Below are positions 22,915 to 34,680 of a stretch of DNA of 64,000 bases, piece by piece (the first letter of the stretch is position 1; each line of letters starts with the position of its first letter). A program made the translations under genes and the position numbers. The notes under the pieces were generated by a model. The model saw only the letters and a list, made by a program, of their open reading frames with translations, was not told the origin of the DNA and searched no databases. Source of the stretch: Ampelomyces quisqualis (taxonomy: Eukaryota; Ascomycota; Dothideomycetes; Pleosporales; Phaeosphaeriaceae); assembly GCA_018398575.1 (NCBI GenBank), contig JAGTXZ010000003.1, forward strand, positions 2,418,001 to 2,482,000, in the 5' to 3' direction.

Positions 22915-23728
22915 TCATATCCTCACACCTTTGCTCCGCAAGACATTCACGGTAGCATGGCCCGTGTAATTTATCCACTCGCCCAGGGCACCCATAAAGC
23001 CACCCACCTTCATCAAATCCTCCAGCCTATTGTCCAAGAATTCTTCCGTCTCGAGAAAGTTGGGCGATTCGTCTTGCGTCATGTACGTCTCGGTCGCCGA
23101 GTAAATAGTCGACAGGCTTGCACGCTTCGTGTACCAGCTACTGTCAACGCTTTGATCGCCAGCAAGGAACCATATTTCGTCTGCGAGCTTTGCAAGTTCG
23201 GACAGCGACGCGGGTATGTACGAGGGTTGGGCCATGATCGCAAGTGCCTGCACAAGTTAGCTTTAGATTTCGAGTGCGTCAACGGAATCATACTTCTTGC
23301 CAACGATGTATGACTGGCTCGTTGGCCCGCAACCGGGCAAGTGTCAATGCGCGAACTTTTGATCCAACGCCCATCTTCTTGCCGCTTTCCTCATGGTCTA
23401 AGAATTGTACGCTGTCCTTCAGTGCTAATCGCTGGGTGACGAGATGATAATTGACCAAGTCGAATGCTCCTCGCGGGAACAGGTTTGTTGAAGCATCGAG
23501 GTAACCCGCATCTCGGGCCCCTAGCTTGAGCGCATCTATCGTGAAGCCATAATTTGGTACATGTGCGTATGCTGAAGAGAGGATGGTGGATTCTGCCTGC
23601 GGGAAAGGCGGCGCTTGCGCATAGTCGTACGAATGGTATAGACACCTCTGTCGCCAGACAGCTGCCGAACGATATGAGGTCTTTCGGAACGTGCCGAGTA
23701 GCAAATTTGATAAGCGGATTGGTACCAT
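22915..23728 (-). CDS. COQ9: Ubiquinone biosynthesis protein COQ9, mitochondrial
   Basis: Two exons, 23294-23728 and 22915-23247, with a 46-nt intron, encode 255 residues. COQ9 is a lipid-binding member of the coenzyme Q synthome and supports COQ7 hydroxylation on the matrix side of the inner membrane. The basic N-terminus (RLSNLLLGTFRKTSYRSAAVWRQR) is a mitochondrial presequence. The family core is clear: ILSSAYAHVPNYGFTIDALKLGARDAGYLD near residues 50-80, FPRGAFDLVNYHL, RLRANEPVIHRWQEALAIM across the splice junction, and DEIWFLAGDQSVDSSWYTKRASLSTIYSATE. Length fits. It is divergent from CMR1, sharing a 588-bp upstream region. Confidence 0.93.
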
Positions 23729-24316
23729 GGCTGCGGGTGCAATTGTTCAGATCAACTTCAATGTGGAGAGCGGTTTAGCGTCCGCCAAGATCGATCGGAC
23801 TCCCGCCGCCACCTACAAGATCTTGATACATGATCGATGTGCGCAGTCTATACGTATTGTATTGTACGAAAACATCTCTCGGTCGAGGGGCCACGTGGCT
23901 CTGGCGTAGGCGTCACCATGTGGGCGGCGCTGATTTCAAAGAACTTGGTTGATACAGCAGCTGAAGCCTGCCCCGGTACTCCGTAGGATCATGGACAATC
24001 GCGTCGGCACGTGATCTTTGCGTCGAGCGCGACTCCACTAGCGGCGACGCGCACGGCACTCGGAGCCTCGAACTTGTGTGTCTCAGGATTCCAGATCGTT
24101 GTTCGATTTCGCCGTCCGATCTTCAGTTACATCTTTGCCACCCTCGCCGCGCCCTCATTGCCGATTTTACAGGTCGGACAGTTCTACGATTTTCACCACA
24201 GCGAGCTCTCGACGCATCGAGCGGATCCGTACCGGCCCTGCTATCACGCGACCGCTTTAGACCATCGATCATAGTCACAATCTCAAATACTTCTAGTCTT
24301 GGAGACTCTAGGCGAG
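23729..24316. promoter_or_regulatory. Shared divergent promoter region, COQ9/CMR1
   Basis: 588 bp between two outward-facing start codons. It carries one TACTCCGTA copy at 23977. No separate gene is visible. Confidence 0.55.
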
Positions 24317-25939
24317 ATGGCGCGCGGCAAGAATGTCGAGCTCAGCGAGTACGAGCGCAAGCGGCAAGAAAATATCGCGAAGACGCAGGCGCTGCTGCGC
24401 AACTTGGAGCTGGAGGCTGCGGAAGCAGGTCTAGGTCCCACAGGCAAAGCCAGAGTGTCAGCGATTTCGAAACCCAAATCCAAGAAGCCCGCGCCAAGAA
24501 AGATAAAGCAAGAAGAAGTTGCGCCTCGGCGAACTTCCTCTCGTCTCAAGGGTATTGAGGCGGATAGTGAGACGGCGAAGCGCAAAGCTGAGGATGAATA
24601 CATTGCTATCAAGGAGGCAGATCGTGCCAAGAGGCAGCGTGTCAGTGGTGCCTTCAACTTTTCTGATATTGTCGTCGCGGGAAAAGACTGGAATAAGAGT
24701 GGGAACTTCCTGACTGTTGCCCCGGCGAATCCATATGAGCGAACCTTTGATACCGACGATGTCAAGGAAACCACAGACAAGGAATTAAAGGCGCTCAGGG
24801 AGAGGATGAGCGGCTTACAATTGTGGGAAGACTTTGAGCCCAACGAGATCAAAATAACACCGGAGCGCATTTACTCAATGGCTATGCATCCCACAACGGA
24901 GAAGCCTCTAGTCTTTGCTGGCGATAAGCTTGGTAACTTGGGTATATGCGATGCCTCTCAGAAAGTTGCAGAAGTCAAGCAAGAAGATGAAGAGGACGCT
25001 GACATTGAGGGACCGACCATCACCACTTTGAAACCGCACACGCGGACAATACACACATTCCAGTTCAGTCCCCATGATTCAAATGCATTGTATTCTGCAT
25101 CGTATGACTCGACAGTACGAAAATTGGATCTTGCCAAAGGAGTAGCTGTCGAAGTATACGCACCAGCAGATGCGAATGAAGATGCTCCGCTATCTGGATT
25201 GGAGATCTCAAAGGATAGCCCGCATATGCTATACTTTTCGACACTTGATGGTCAATTCGGTGTCTATGACATGCGTACACCCTCGGAAAAAGCGGCAGGA
25301 TTGGAGATATTTCAGCTATCAGAGAAGAAGATTGGTGGCTTCAGCCTGCACCCCCAACAACCGCATCTTGTCGCCACAGCCTCATTGGACCGTACTTTAA
25401 AGATATGGGATCTCCGGAAGATCAATGGGAAAGGCGACTTGCGACTTCCAGCACTTGTTGGCGAGCACGAAAGCAGATTGTCTGTCTCGCACGCGGCGTG
25501 GAACTCTGCTGGCCAGGTCGCTACAGCCTCATACGATGACACCATCAAGATCCACGACTTGAGCAAGTCAGCAGAGGGGAAATCAGGCATGAGTCTGACT
25601 GATGCTGAGATGAAGCCCTCGATCGTTGTACCGCACAACAACCAGACTGGACGCTGGGTGACAATGTAAGGTTATCGATAACTTGTCCATGTAGTACATG
25701 CTAATGATGATGCACGCAGATTACGAGCTCAATGGCAGCAGTTCCCCCAGGATGGCGTGCAGCGATTCTGCATTGGAAACATGAACCGCTTCGTCGATAT
25801 CTACACCGCGAAAGGACAACAATTGGCGCAACTTGGTGGCGAAGGCATCACTGCGGTACCAGCGGTTGCAAAATTCCACCCTACATTGGACTGGGTTGCA
25901 GCTGGTACAGCTAGCGGAAAACTGTGCCTGTGGATGTAG
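24317..25939 (+). CDS. CMR1: WD-repeat DNA damage-binding protein CMR1
   Basis: Two exons, 24317-25665 and 25720-25939, give 522 residues. CMR1 (WDR76-like) is a nuclear WD40 protein that binds UV-damaged DNA in vitro and gathers at replication-stress sites with proteasome and chaperone factors. The N-terminal 110 residues contain SEYERKRQENIAKTQALLRNLEL, a family hallmark, then Lys/Pro-rich sequence and TSSRLKGIEAD. WD repeats begin near residue 195 (ERIYSMAMHP, VFAGDKLGNLGI) and continue to the end, with ALYSASYDSTVRKLD, VATASLDRTLKIWDLR and ASYDDTIKIHDLS clearly seen. The 54-nt intron falls in the penultimate blade. An in-frame ATG at 24299 would add six residues; 24317 gives the usual MARGKNVELSEYE start. 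Confidence 0.92.
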
Positions 25940-27152
25940 TTTTCTCCCGCGACGATACCCGACACAGGCTTTCCATGTCTCCGCTACGCATTCGATTTGG
26001 TTTTCCCGCTCACCGCTGTTGCAGCCGTGCGCATTCAATAATTGATAACGCGAGCGCATGTTTGGATAGTGAACTATTGATTCTGTATCGAAGATGCCAG
26101 GAGCGTGCACTCAAGGCCCGAATGGAGGCATGTGCCCATATTAATCGACCAGGATCCTTCACTCACCCAGGGCTGAACCGTGCTTGGCGGCTGCAAGTAA
26201 CCCGTAGTCTGTTTCAAGCAAATGTTCATCACAACTTTTCCGAGCCTTGCGCCCTGCGTATAGCCATACGGTGCACATCACGAAGTACTGTGTAGAATGT
26301 CGGAGGCTCCGGCTAACAGCACCGCCACGCGATGGCCCTCACGCAACGACGTCACGGCCAGTATCCGTAATTTCGCGAAGCTTTTGAACTCCCGATGCCG
26401 TCCTGGTCCTGGAGAAACATTAAGGTTAAGGTCCACGGGTGTGGCTCCAGGGTATGCAGAGAAGAAGCGGGGAAGATTGACGTCATTGAGCCGCTACTTC
26501 CGGGCCCGACCATCCGTGAGTCGTGAGCCCCCCAGTAATTGAAATCTCAAGACGGCCGAACACGAGGCATGACAACATTCACGACAGACGTCGGAGTATT
26601 GTTCGCCTTGCATCGCAGCGTAAATTTGGCGAAATCTCGGGTCGAAGTATCGATAGACTCCAAAAATATCACGCTGGCACGTCGCTTACCCACCTCGCCT
26701 CGGAACCTACACCGACTCCGCAGTGAAAACCGTTGATCTGGTGACCTTGACCCTGTGCGACCCCTTCCATCTGTTGATCTTTCTCGTGTTTTGGGAACCT
26801 CGCAATGCAACAGTGCAGTGCTATCCCGCCTTCGTCCAGCCTCTTTGGGCAGTGCTTTGAACGACATGATGCTGGAAGTTCGGTTGTGGCGGGTTTAGTT
26901 CCACGCCAGTGGGGTAGATTGCACATGTCGGGTAGCTCAAGCAGGTGGTCTGAGGCGAACGACGTGCCTACGCCCCTCACTTTGCCCACGTGTATATAAG
27001 GTGTCGGGTGGCTGTGTCTTGAAAAGCCATTCACATCACAGCATTGAGCTTTGGACATCTCTCCTACTTACTCACTCTCCTCATCAACTGTCACTCACAG
27101 TACAGAACAATTGTCGCTAAAGCCCGCTCGATTTCTCTATACATCTATCACA
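25940..27152. other. 1.2-kb spacer, promoter of the secreted-protein gene
   Basis: No gene is recognised; the frames present are short and without features. The last 170 bases are a typical core promoter: CACGTG at 26987, immediately followed by TATATAAG at 26993, then a C/T-rich leader up to the ATG at 27153. Confidence 0.55.
26993..27000 (+). promoter_or_regulatory. TATA box of the PhiA-like gene
   Basis: TATATAAG, 153 bases upstream of the start codon and directly downstream of an E-box-like CACGTG (26987-26992). A strong TATA box suits a highly expressed secreted protein gene. Confidence 0.6.
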
Positions 27153-27801
27153 ATGAAGTACGCCGTCGCCCTCAACGCGCTCGTCAGCACCGTTCTCGCT
27201 GCAAGCTCATGCTCAGCACCCGCACCCTCAGCATCTCCTGCTCCCTCCGGCCCCAGCTACTTTACCGTCATCTCCGCTCGCAGCGCTTCGCCCGTCCACC
27301 TACTGCCGCTAACCGCACGAGGCGGAAAGTTCTACCTCGGTGGAGGTCCACCCTCTTCATACTGCCCCGTCGCGCAGGTCGGCGCTGCATGCCCATCAGG
27401 CAACACCACCACATTGGCTGGAGGCGAGGGAACCCTTTCTCTGGGCGTTATCGTGCCCGGTGGCCAGCAGGTGTACGTCGCACCTGACGGCGCCTTGAGC
27501 TACACCGTTGCGCACTCGGGATCCGTCCCAGAAGGCAGCATTCGTGATCAGTTCAGCGTCGAGGCGCCCTCTGGAACAAACTCGTTTGGATACCTCAACT
27601 TCGACACTGGCTTCGTTGCATGCCCCGGTACCGGCGCGGACACCAGCTACCAGGTCTTCGGCCAGGTTGATGGAGCGACTTTTGGACCCGAGTGTCTTGG
27701 CTTCAACGCGCTCACCAGTAAGTGAACACGTCTTTCCCGAAATGACGTCAGCTAATCGTGCAACAGGTGAGGCTGACGGCCCCGATGCGTGGCAGTACTA
27801 G
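27153..27801 (+). CDS. PhiA-like secreted cell-wall protein
   Basis: Two exons, 27153-27717 and 27767-27801, encode 199 residues; the last exon adds only 11 residues plus the stop. A signal peptide (MKYAVALNALVSTVLAASS) is followed by a short Pro/Ser/Ala linker and a domain with SARSASPVHLLPLTARGGKFYLGGG, SSYCPVAQVGAACPSGNTT, GGQQVYVAPDGALSYTVAHSG and FGYLNFDTGFVACPG. This resembles Aspergillus PhiA, a wall protein needed for conidiation, and the related family often labelled IgE-binding protein. Conserved Cys residues suggest disulfides outside the cell. A strong TATA box implies high expression. The length matches that family. Confidence 0.82.
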
Positions 27802-28023
27802 AGTACCTCGATGCCAACCGATTCGAACAGTTTTGAAAGCGAAGAGCGAGCTACTTTAATGATAATGTATAGCATGGAAGCCCCTGGGAAATTTCTGCAT
27901 CGCCGGCAAGGAAAAGAAAGAAGAGACTCACCATGTACATATTCACACGATCCTTCACGAGACACTTACCCACACTCCCTAGATAATACCATAATACCAT
28001 CCACATCGCACCATCCAGTCTTT

Positions 28024-28491
28024 TTACCTCATTCCTCTCGTTTCTCTCGTCCCTTTCTCCCTTTTCCCCATTTCCTCTTCCTGCCATTCTTCCCCTCCCT
28101 CTTCCTTCCCCTCCTGCAACCCCTTCACCCTTGCCCTCCTCGCCAACATCTCCCCAATATACCTCAGCTTGTCCTCATCCGACCCCTTCGACGCAATCCT
28201 CACCTGCACAACTTTCTTCCTACTGTACTGCCCCCGCACAATCACCACATCGCTTTTCGGCATTTTCAGCACGTCAGAGAGAAGTTTGACCAGGCCGATA
28301 TTTGCATCGTCGTCTATGGCGCGGTTCGACACGTGCACTTCAACGTACTGGGGCGTGAGCTGGTGGATTCCTTCGCGGGGACGGGACACGCCTGAATGGA
28401 CGAGGAGGGGGATGGAGTAGCGCACCGAGGGGCGCGTGCGGGAAGTTTTTGACCATGTGACACGGAGGAAAGGGAGGATGGAGGTGGTCAT
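28024..28491 (-). CDS. DUF167 (YggU/UPF0235-type) small protein
   Basis: Single exon, 155 residues from the ATG at 28491. The DUF167 core is visible: EVHVSNRAIDDDANIGLVKLLSDVLKMPKSDVVIVRGQYSRKKVVQV, where family members have a similar P.dG.AN pattern, a helix and the strand before SR.K. The biochemical role is unknown. The C-terminal 40 residues are a highly charged Glu/Lys/Arg extension not part of the domain. The frame runs on upstream to 28863, but that sequence is spacer-like. The gene is convergent with the PhiA-like gene (222 bp between stop codons). Confidence 0.75.
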   Translation of the reverse strand: MTTSILPFLRVTWSKTSRTRPSVRYSIPLLVHSGVSRPREGIHQLTPQYVEVHVSNRAIDDDANIGLVKLLSDVLKMPKSDVVIVRGQYSRKKVVQVRIASKGSDEDKLRYIGEMLARRARVKGLQEGKEEGGEEWQEEEMGKREKGTRETRGMR

Positions 28492-29752
28492 TTTGTCACG
28501 TGTGGGCGTTGTTTTTTTGGTGTGGGACGGAGGATGGGGGGAAAGGATTCTGGGCTGGGCTGGTTTAGGGGCGCTTGGACCATTGATGTTTTTCCAAGGC
28601 TGGGTCACGTGCATATCTGCCCAATTCGATGTTGGTGTGTAAAAATTACATGTTCCGTAGAGTGATTGTTTTGTTGAACGATGACCCTGGCAGGGCACGT
28701 CTAGGTAGGTGGTGGTACGTACTCCGACATACAGTATGCATAATCTGACAGGGAATGTATGAGTAAGAGAGGATACGATGGGATATTTCTGTACACTTGG
28801 AGTCTTCCAATGTCGCAGTTGAGCAAGCTTCAAATGTCGGCGTGCACACAGAGGCAAACTCAAGAGCTGTAATGCATTCGGCTCTTTGCTTCTTGACCCC
28901 AGGGACTCCAGGAACCTAGTTGTATAGGGCAGTCGAACATGTGATCGATGCGTGGTAACATGTCAGATTGGAGATCGGGGACTCAGAGTGTGGTAAAGGG
29001 GTCTTGAGCCGAGATAAAGCGGCCCAATGACGCAGCAACGTGTGTGCGTGGCGAACCAATCACATGGTGCACAGCTGGAGATCGTCACCAGGCCTTCGAG
29101 GAACATTAGATGTGCCTCTTCGTGTTGCAATGTATTTAAGCGTCAGGCATCGGACTCAATAAAGCTACACATCATTTGACACACATAATCAGCTTTTCTT
29201 TGCCGCAAATGCTCGCCGATAGGCTCTTGTCCAATCTCAGGTCCGCGCCGGCTCGTAGTGGGGGTTTAGCCAGACGAAGCACGTCCTCTTTTCCCCTAAG
29301 TTCAAGTCTACACGAGAGCCTCAACATCCGTTCCCTTAAGTACAGGTATACACGATGGACGAAAACACAGTGCACGCTTACTTACCTAAGAGAGGGCGTA
29401 GCGGATACGATAAAACCCGGGCGTCTCCCCCTCGTGGGTTTGGTACACTTGTGAACAAATTCCATACTTTTCTCCACTGTTTCTCAGTCAACGCCGATTG
29501 AGTGATTTTCGTCGTCGCCCATCTACCTAGTGACTGTCAGCTTCACACGATTGACAGACACGGTGAGTTTCACTCCCATACAAGTAAGTCGCAATTCTGC
29601 CAGGCAGGGCGAGCTGAAGTGCATTGAGCCCATGGCTGTTGTTGTTCTTTGTCTCTCCGATGCCTTCCACAGAACTTCATCGCGCAAGCCTGTGCTGTCA
29701 GGAACGTCAACCACGCAGGACTGACAGCCTTTACAGCACATTAAAAACAAAC
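28492..29752. other. Divergent spacer between DUF167 gene and arginase
   Basis: 1.26 kb with no gene seen. A TATA-like GTATTTAAG near 29131 and the following T/C-rich 600 bases could form a long arginase leader, or the leader may be spliced. Several short open frames lie before the arginase ATG; I cannot tell whether they are translated. Confidence 0.5.
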
Positions 29753-30828
29753 ATGACAGCCCCAAATTCTAATCAAGCCAAGTTCCTCCCGGATCGTCAT
29801 GATTTGGGAGTCGTCGCAGTCGGTTTCAGCGGCGGTCAAGTAAGATTTTGTCCCCACCACGCCTGATGACGACCTAACGAAAGTCGCAGCCAAAACCCGG
29901 TGTTGACGCCGCACCAATGGCCTTAATTGAAGCCGGCCTAATTCAGCAACTCGAAGAAGATCTAGGAATGAAAGTCAGCTACGACGGCACCGTGCACAAC
30001 TACTCTGAGCTTCTCCCCTCAGACGACCCTGACTATCGTGGCATGAAGCGCCCCAAATTCGCCAGCGCAGTCACTAAAGAAGTCAGCGAGCAAGTGTACA
30101 ACCACGCCAAGAGCGGTAAACTCGTCCTCACGCTCGGCGGCGACCACTCCATCGCCATCGGCACCGTTTCCGGCACCGCAAAAGCCATCCGCGAGCGGTT
30201 AGGTCGAGAAATTGCCGTCATCTGGGTTGATGCACATGCTGACATCAACACGCCTGAGACATCTGACAGCGGTAATATTCACGGTATGCCTGTTGCGTTC
30301 CTGGCTGGTCTCGCAAAGGAAGGCAGAGAAGATGTGTTTGGATGGTTGAAGGACGAACACCGACTTAGCACCAAGAAGTTGGTGTACATTGGCCTGCGGG
30401 ATATTGACAGGGGCGAGAAGAAGATTCTGAAGGAGCATGGTATCAAGGCGTTCTCGATGCATGATGTTGACAGGTACGTTGTTGTCAGGATGTGTTTTCG
30501 AGAGTGTTCCTAACGATTCTCAAGGCACGGTATCGGAAAGATCATGGACATGGCACTCGGCTGGATCGGAAGCGATACACCCATCCATCTGTCGTTCGAC
30601 ATCGATGCTTTGGACCCAATCTATGCTCCCAGCACCGGTACTGCGGTTCGAGGTGGCTTGACCCTTCGTGAGGGCGATTTTATCTGCGAATGCGTTGCGG
30701 AAACTGGATCGCTGATTGCGCTCGACTTGGTCGAGGTCAACCCCAGCTTGGACGAGCAAGGTGCAAGCGATACTGTGCGCGCTGGACTTTCCATTGTCAG
30801 ATGTGCGCTTGGAGACACGCTTTTGTAA
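29753..30828 (+). CDS. CAR1: Arginase
   Basis: Three exons, 29753-29839, 29890-30473 and 30525-30828, encode 324 residues. Arginase splits arginine to ornithine and urea using two manganese ions, in arginine catabolism. All metal-binding motifs are present: GGDHSIAIG near residue 113, WVDAHADINTPE near 141, and SFDIDALDP in exon 3. Other family marks are GFSGGQPKPGVDAAP across intron 1, GNIHGMPVAFL for substrate binding and ALDLVEVNPSLDE near the end. Both introns are about 50 nt with good sites (GTAAGA and GTACGT donors). Length equals that of fungal arginases. No mitochondrial presequence is seen, so the cytosol is likely. Confidence 0.95.
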
Positions 30829-32194
30829 GAATATGCACATGGGTGTAGGACTCTTTCGGTATTTCCTTGTTCGTCGGCTCGACTGGATGTGATGACTAAA
30901 TTACAGAAGCCCTATCTAGTGGCCTACTCACATTGGGTATGCTTATTGCCTGCAATGCTGATAATTGCATCAGTGAAGCTACATGCAGACATAAAGCTGT
31001 TCATACACTCTGCACCTCGAAATGCTAATCGATGCACAAAGCTTCGGGTATTCAAACACTTCATGTCCGCAGGATGGTTGCCAGGTTCGAGCGCGCTTAC
31101 CTGGGAAGCATCGCGCCACTTCTTGGGTTGCATCTTTCAAATAAACCATACCTAAAACTCCTCTTCTTGCAGGCTTCGTCACGACGCGACTCCCTGATTA
31201 ACTCCCCAATCAATTTGGAAAGAGCCGGGCCCGTGGTTAGGGAGTTACCTTACTATCCCAGACAATATAGACGTATGTGGGTTACGCCTAGATTACTGCA
31301 TACTGCTTCACCGCAGCCGACCCATTCCAAGCCATACAGAGCGGTACAGATGTTACGTCGATTCAGTAGTACAAACTGTTATTGGTAGCTGCGCGAAGAA
31401 GGGCGTTAACTTTCTCTGAAGAACTCAGTCGTCGAAGAACTGAGTCGTTGCATGGACAGTATAAACATATGCCGCTTCGCCTCTTAGAATTTCACATCTT
31501 TGCCTCATCTCAGCGTTCCAGACATTCCTCTTGAGCTCAAAATTCAGTATCTTTCTCCTCAACTCGCATCAGCATTGTCAAAGACTTATACACACGCTCA
31601 TACACAGTACGTATGTGCTTTACATGCATTACTCCTATGTTACAAGCTAATTGCTCAAGACAGTTACCAAATGTGCAGTAACTATCTGGTAGAGTGTTCG
31701 TCGATAATCCATTCTACAACGTAGAGGCAAAATAATGATAGTAAATCTTGCCTGAGTTTAAGTAAAGCATTGTACCTCGCATCAGTTGTGTTATGCGAAG
31801 GCGGTCGTCCCGCAACACATGCTGGCCAGCGCGCCGTGATCTAATTAAGACGAAGCAGATGTCAGAGTTATAAGATCAATTTCTCATCATTCTTTTTTGT
31901 TACTAAAATAAACATTAATTCGAACATTGCGAAATTCGGGGTATCACAGCGCACTATGACGTCACATCAGCAAACAGCGGCAGGGGTATTCGGCGGGGTA
32001 TCATCGGCTATAATTGTTCCGCTCCGAAGCTCGAGCGCTAACACTCGTTCCTGAATACCTCTCCGATCGCCGAACTCATAACACAGCAACGTCAGCGGTT
32101 CAACCGCCGGTATACCGGCTACCGCATATTGAGGAGCGCAATTTGGGGTAACCCCAGACGATCTGAATCTCAAGTCTAACCTGTCGTCGTTCTC
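30829..32194. other. Spacer, partly AT-rich, upstream of PAC1
   Basis: 1.37 kb without a recognisable gene. The part from about 31400 to 31960 is AT-rich, with scattered stops in all frames. A TGACGTCA palindrome at 31957 lies about 230 bases before the PAC1 start. Confidence 0.55.
31957..31964. promoter_or_regulatory. CRE-like palindrome upstream of PAC1
   Basis: Perfect TGACGTCA about 230 bases before the PAC1 ATG, a possible bZIP binding site. It may be chance. Confidence 0.28.
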
Positions 32195-33615
32195 ATGAGC
32201 CGACTGTTGACACCCAGGCAAGCCGAAGAGCTGTAAGCTACCCTTGGATTCAATTAGTCCAGTCGCTAATTCAAAAACAGGCACAAGTCTATAATAGCGT
32301 ATCTTCAAGTGTCAAATTTATCTAGGAGTGCCGCAACGTTGCAGGAAGAGCTCGGTGTCAGCGATAACCTAGATGAGGCAACTTCCCATAAGTACTCGAC
32401 CTTGTTAGAGAAGAAATGGACAACCGTTGTGCGATTACAGAAGAGGGTAGGATGATATACTGGCCAGTCTGACAGTCGCTAACCAGACTGCAGATTATGG
32501 AGCTCGAGCCAATGGTGGCCGCCTTGCAAGCCGAATTAGATGCGGTCGCTTCAAACCCCAAACGAAACCGCGATCCTATGAACTGGCTACCCACCCTGCC
32601 CGCAAGACATGTGTTGCGCTCACATCGCAGCTCTGTCACCTGCGTCGCATTCCACCCTGTCTTCTCGTCGCTCGCGTCTGGTTCAGAGGACTGCACAATC
32701 AAGATCTGGGATTGGGAGCTAGGCGACCTAGAAAGAACCCTCAAGGGTCATACAAGGGCTGTTCTAGATCTTGACTTTGGCAGCCAGAGTAAACGCCCTC
32801 TTCTCGCGTCGTGCTCGAGCGATTTGACGATCAAATTGTGGGATCCTGACAACGACTACGCGAACGTTCGGACACTTTCTGGACACGACCATTCAATATC
32901 GGCCGTCCGTTTCTTACCTACATCAGAAAACATCCTTGTATCGGCGAGTCGCGATACAACGATCCGAATGTGGGATACATCAACGGGATACTGCATCAAA
33001 ACGCTGCGTGGACAAAATGACTGGGTCCGAGATGTCTCGCCCTCGTTCGACGGGAAATGGCTCGTATCATGTGGCGACAACGCAACAGCATTGATATGGG
33101 ATATTTCCACCGGAGAGCCAAAGACAACATTGATGGGTCACGACAATAAGATTCAATGCTGTGCTTTCGCACCGCCATCGAGCTACGCACACCTTTCTAC
33201 CCTAGCTGGACTGAAGAAGCCACCTCCCTCGACTAGCTCAGCTGAGTTTGTCGCTACTGGAGCAAGAGATAAGACTATAAAGTTGTGGGATGCCCGTGGA
33301 ACCCTAATTAGGACTATCATTGGCCATGACAACTGGGTCACTGGTTTGGTTTTCCATCCCGGCGGAAAGTACCTGATCAGTGTTGGAGATGATAAAACTG
33401 TTCGTTGCTGGGATCTTTCTCAGGGAGCGAGATTGGTTAAAACTATCGAGGGCGCGCATGAACATTTCGTCAGCTGCATTCGTTGGGCTCCGAGGACCAC
33501 TGAGGATACACCTGGAGACTCAACAAAACCGGCTAATGAGGCGTCCAAGAACAAAATTCGATGCGCGATTGCAACAGGAAGTGTGGATACATATGTTCGA
33601 GTCTTTCTAGGGTGA
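32195..33615 (+). CDS. PAC1: Nuclear distribution protein PAC1/NudF (LIS1)
   Basis: Three exons, 32195-32232, 32281-32446 and 32494-33615, encode 441 residues; exon 1 is only 38 nt. LIS1 binds the dynein motor with NudE and promotes dynein-driven nuclear migration along microtubules. A LisH motif occupies residues 7-39 (TPRQAEELHKSIIAYL), followed by a coiled coil (EKKWTTVVRLQKRIMELEPMVAALQAEL). Seven WD repeats follow from about residue 108, with GSEDCTIKIWDWE, SCSSDLTIKLWD, SASRDTTIRMWD, ATGARDKTIKLWD, SVGDDKTVRCWD and ATGSVDTYVRVF clearly seen. The loop between blades 4 and 5 (SSYAHLSTLAGLKKPP) is a usual fungal insertion. Confidence 0.94.
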
Positions 33616-34257
33616 TCATTCCATAGATTGGCGAGCAAGGAGCCTAGACTTGCTCAGACGGCGTTACCTGGAGGACCGTTCATTTAGCGGGCGTGTATTT
33701 CGAGCATTTGCATTCACACTTTTAGGGATTTCATTCGAGATACTGAATTCCAAGCCCTGCAAAATCAATCGCTTGTTGTAAAGCGGCCACTGCATACGCG
33801 CGCTTGAGTACGTCTTAGCATGAACATAGAGGTGTGCATGGCATGTAAAAATAGCGACGAAAGGGTACTTATACGTAGTTGCGTTGGACAGCTAGGTCGC
33901 GTGATTTCTGCGACGCTAGAGGATGGATCCTAATAACCCAACATATTCATGAATGCTTTATGCGTCAACGCTAATCTCACTGTGTTGGTGCCCATCAAAC
34001 ATGGCCTGATACCGACCTTCCAACTGCCTCAATCGACATCATGCGCTTCTAGCCTTGAATTGCATTTGTGGGTCAAGGGTCAGGCTACTACTAAGTTACT
34101 GTTCTCGACGAGTTGTTCGGTTGGCACAACTAGGAGGGCACATCTGCTGTTGGAAATGGGACAGGATCAAGTAAGAGTAGCAGCTTGAAAGTCCTGATTA
34201 CCAAGCTTACCGTCCCCTACAATTCTTCGTGAAGTTTTCTCTGTATCAAAGCATACC
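33616..34257. other. Spacer, no gene seen
   Basis: 3' region of PAC1 and the beginning of a decayed interval. Short frames on the plus strand near 33949-34188 may be upstream remnants of the pseudogene that follows, but show no clear motif. Confidence 0.45.
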
Positions 34258-34680
34258 TTGAGACGACGGCGGCGGATCAGACGACTACATCATGTGCTCG
34301 CTCAAAACGGGCACCGAACTGTGCAGTACGCACTACAACGCCTCTTCGAGCGGAAGAATCCTCGAAGCTCTATGCATCCCCGAACACCGCTACAACGGCG
34401 CAAAAATCTCTCTCTTCCCGGAGACGGCATCATGAATTTGGGGCTTACGTTCACCGAGGGCATCATCAATAGCAATTCTCCTTGGGCTTGCATGCTCACG
34501 CAATTCCAGCTGTGCGCACCACATCTCGACACCCGGCTGGCGTCAACTGCGGAAGTACTTCTCTCGATTGGAATATGCGGCACGTTGGGTCTTGTCAAGA
34601 TCATGCTGTTTGTCCAGCGCTGGCCATGGTTAACTTTACCTTCCAATGTGACTAACACAGCTTCCCGTTGTAACTTGTGA
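34258..34680 (+). pseudogene. Probable decayed fungal membrane-protein gene
   Basis: Two neighbouring frames each carry part of what looks like one protein. The first (from about 34280) reads SDDYIMCSLKTGTELCSTHYNASSSGRILEALC and stops near 34432. The second continues with GIINSNSPWACMLTQ, LDTRLASTAEVLLSIGICGTLGL, resembling the GI.DSNASNARLLTQ ... LPSIAEAL segment of large fungal membrane proteins of unknown function that I remember only as a pattern. A frameshift near 34390-34435 and no recognisable downstream membrane segments argue for a broken copy. No splice pair restores the frame. Confidence 0.42.

Noticed and set aside
27811..28395. 194-codon plus-strand frame over the DUF167 gene
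   Set aside because: Pro/Phe/Leu-rich translation of the antisense of the charged DUF167 tail; the minus strand carries the recognisable domain.
17944..31964. Shared CRE regulation of genes with TGACGTCA sites
   Set aside because: Three copies in 64 kb is close to chance for an 8-bp palindrome, and one is inside an intron.
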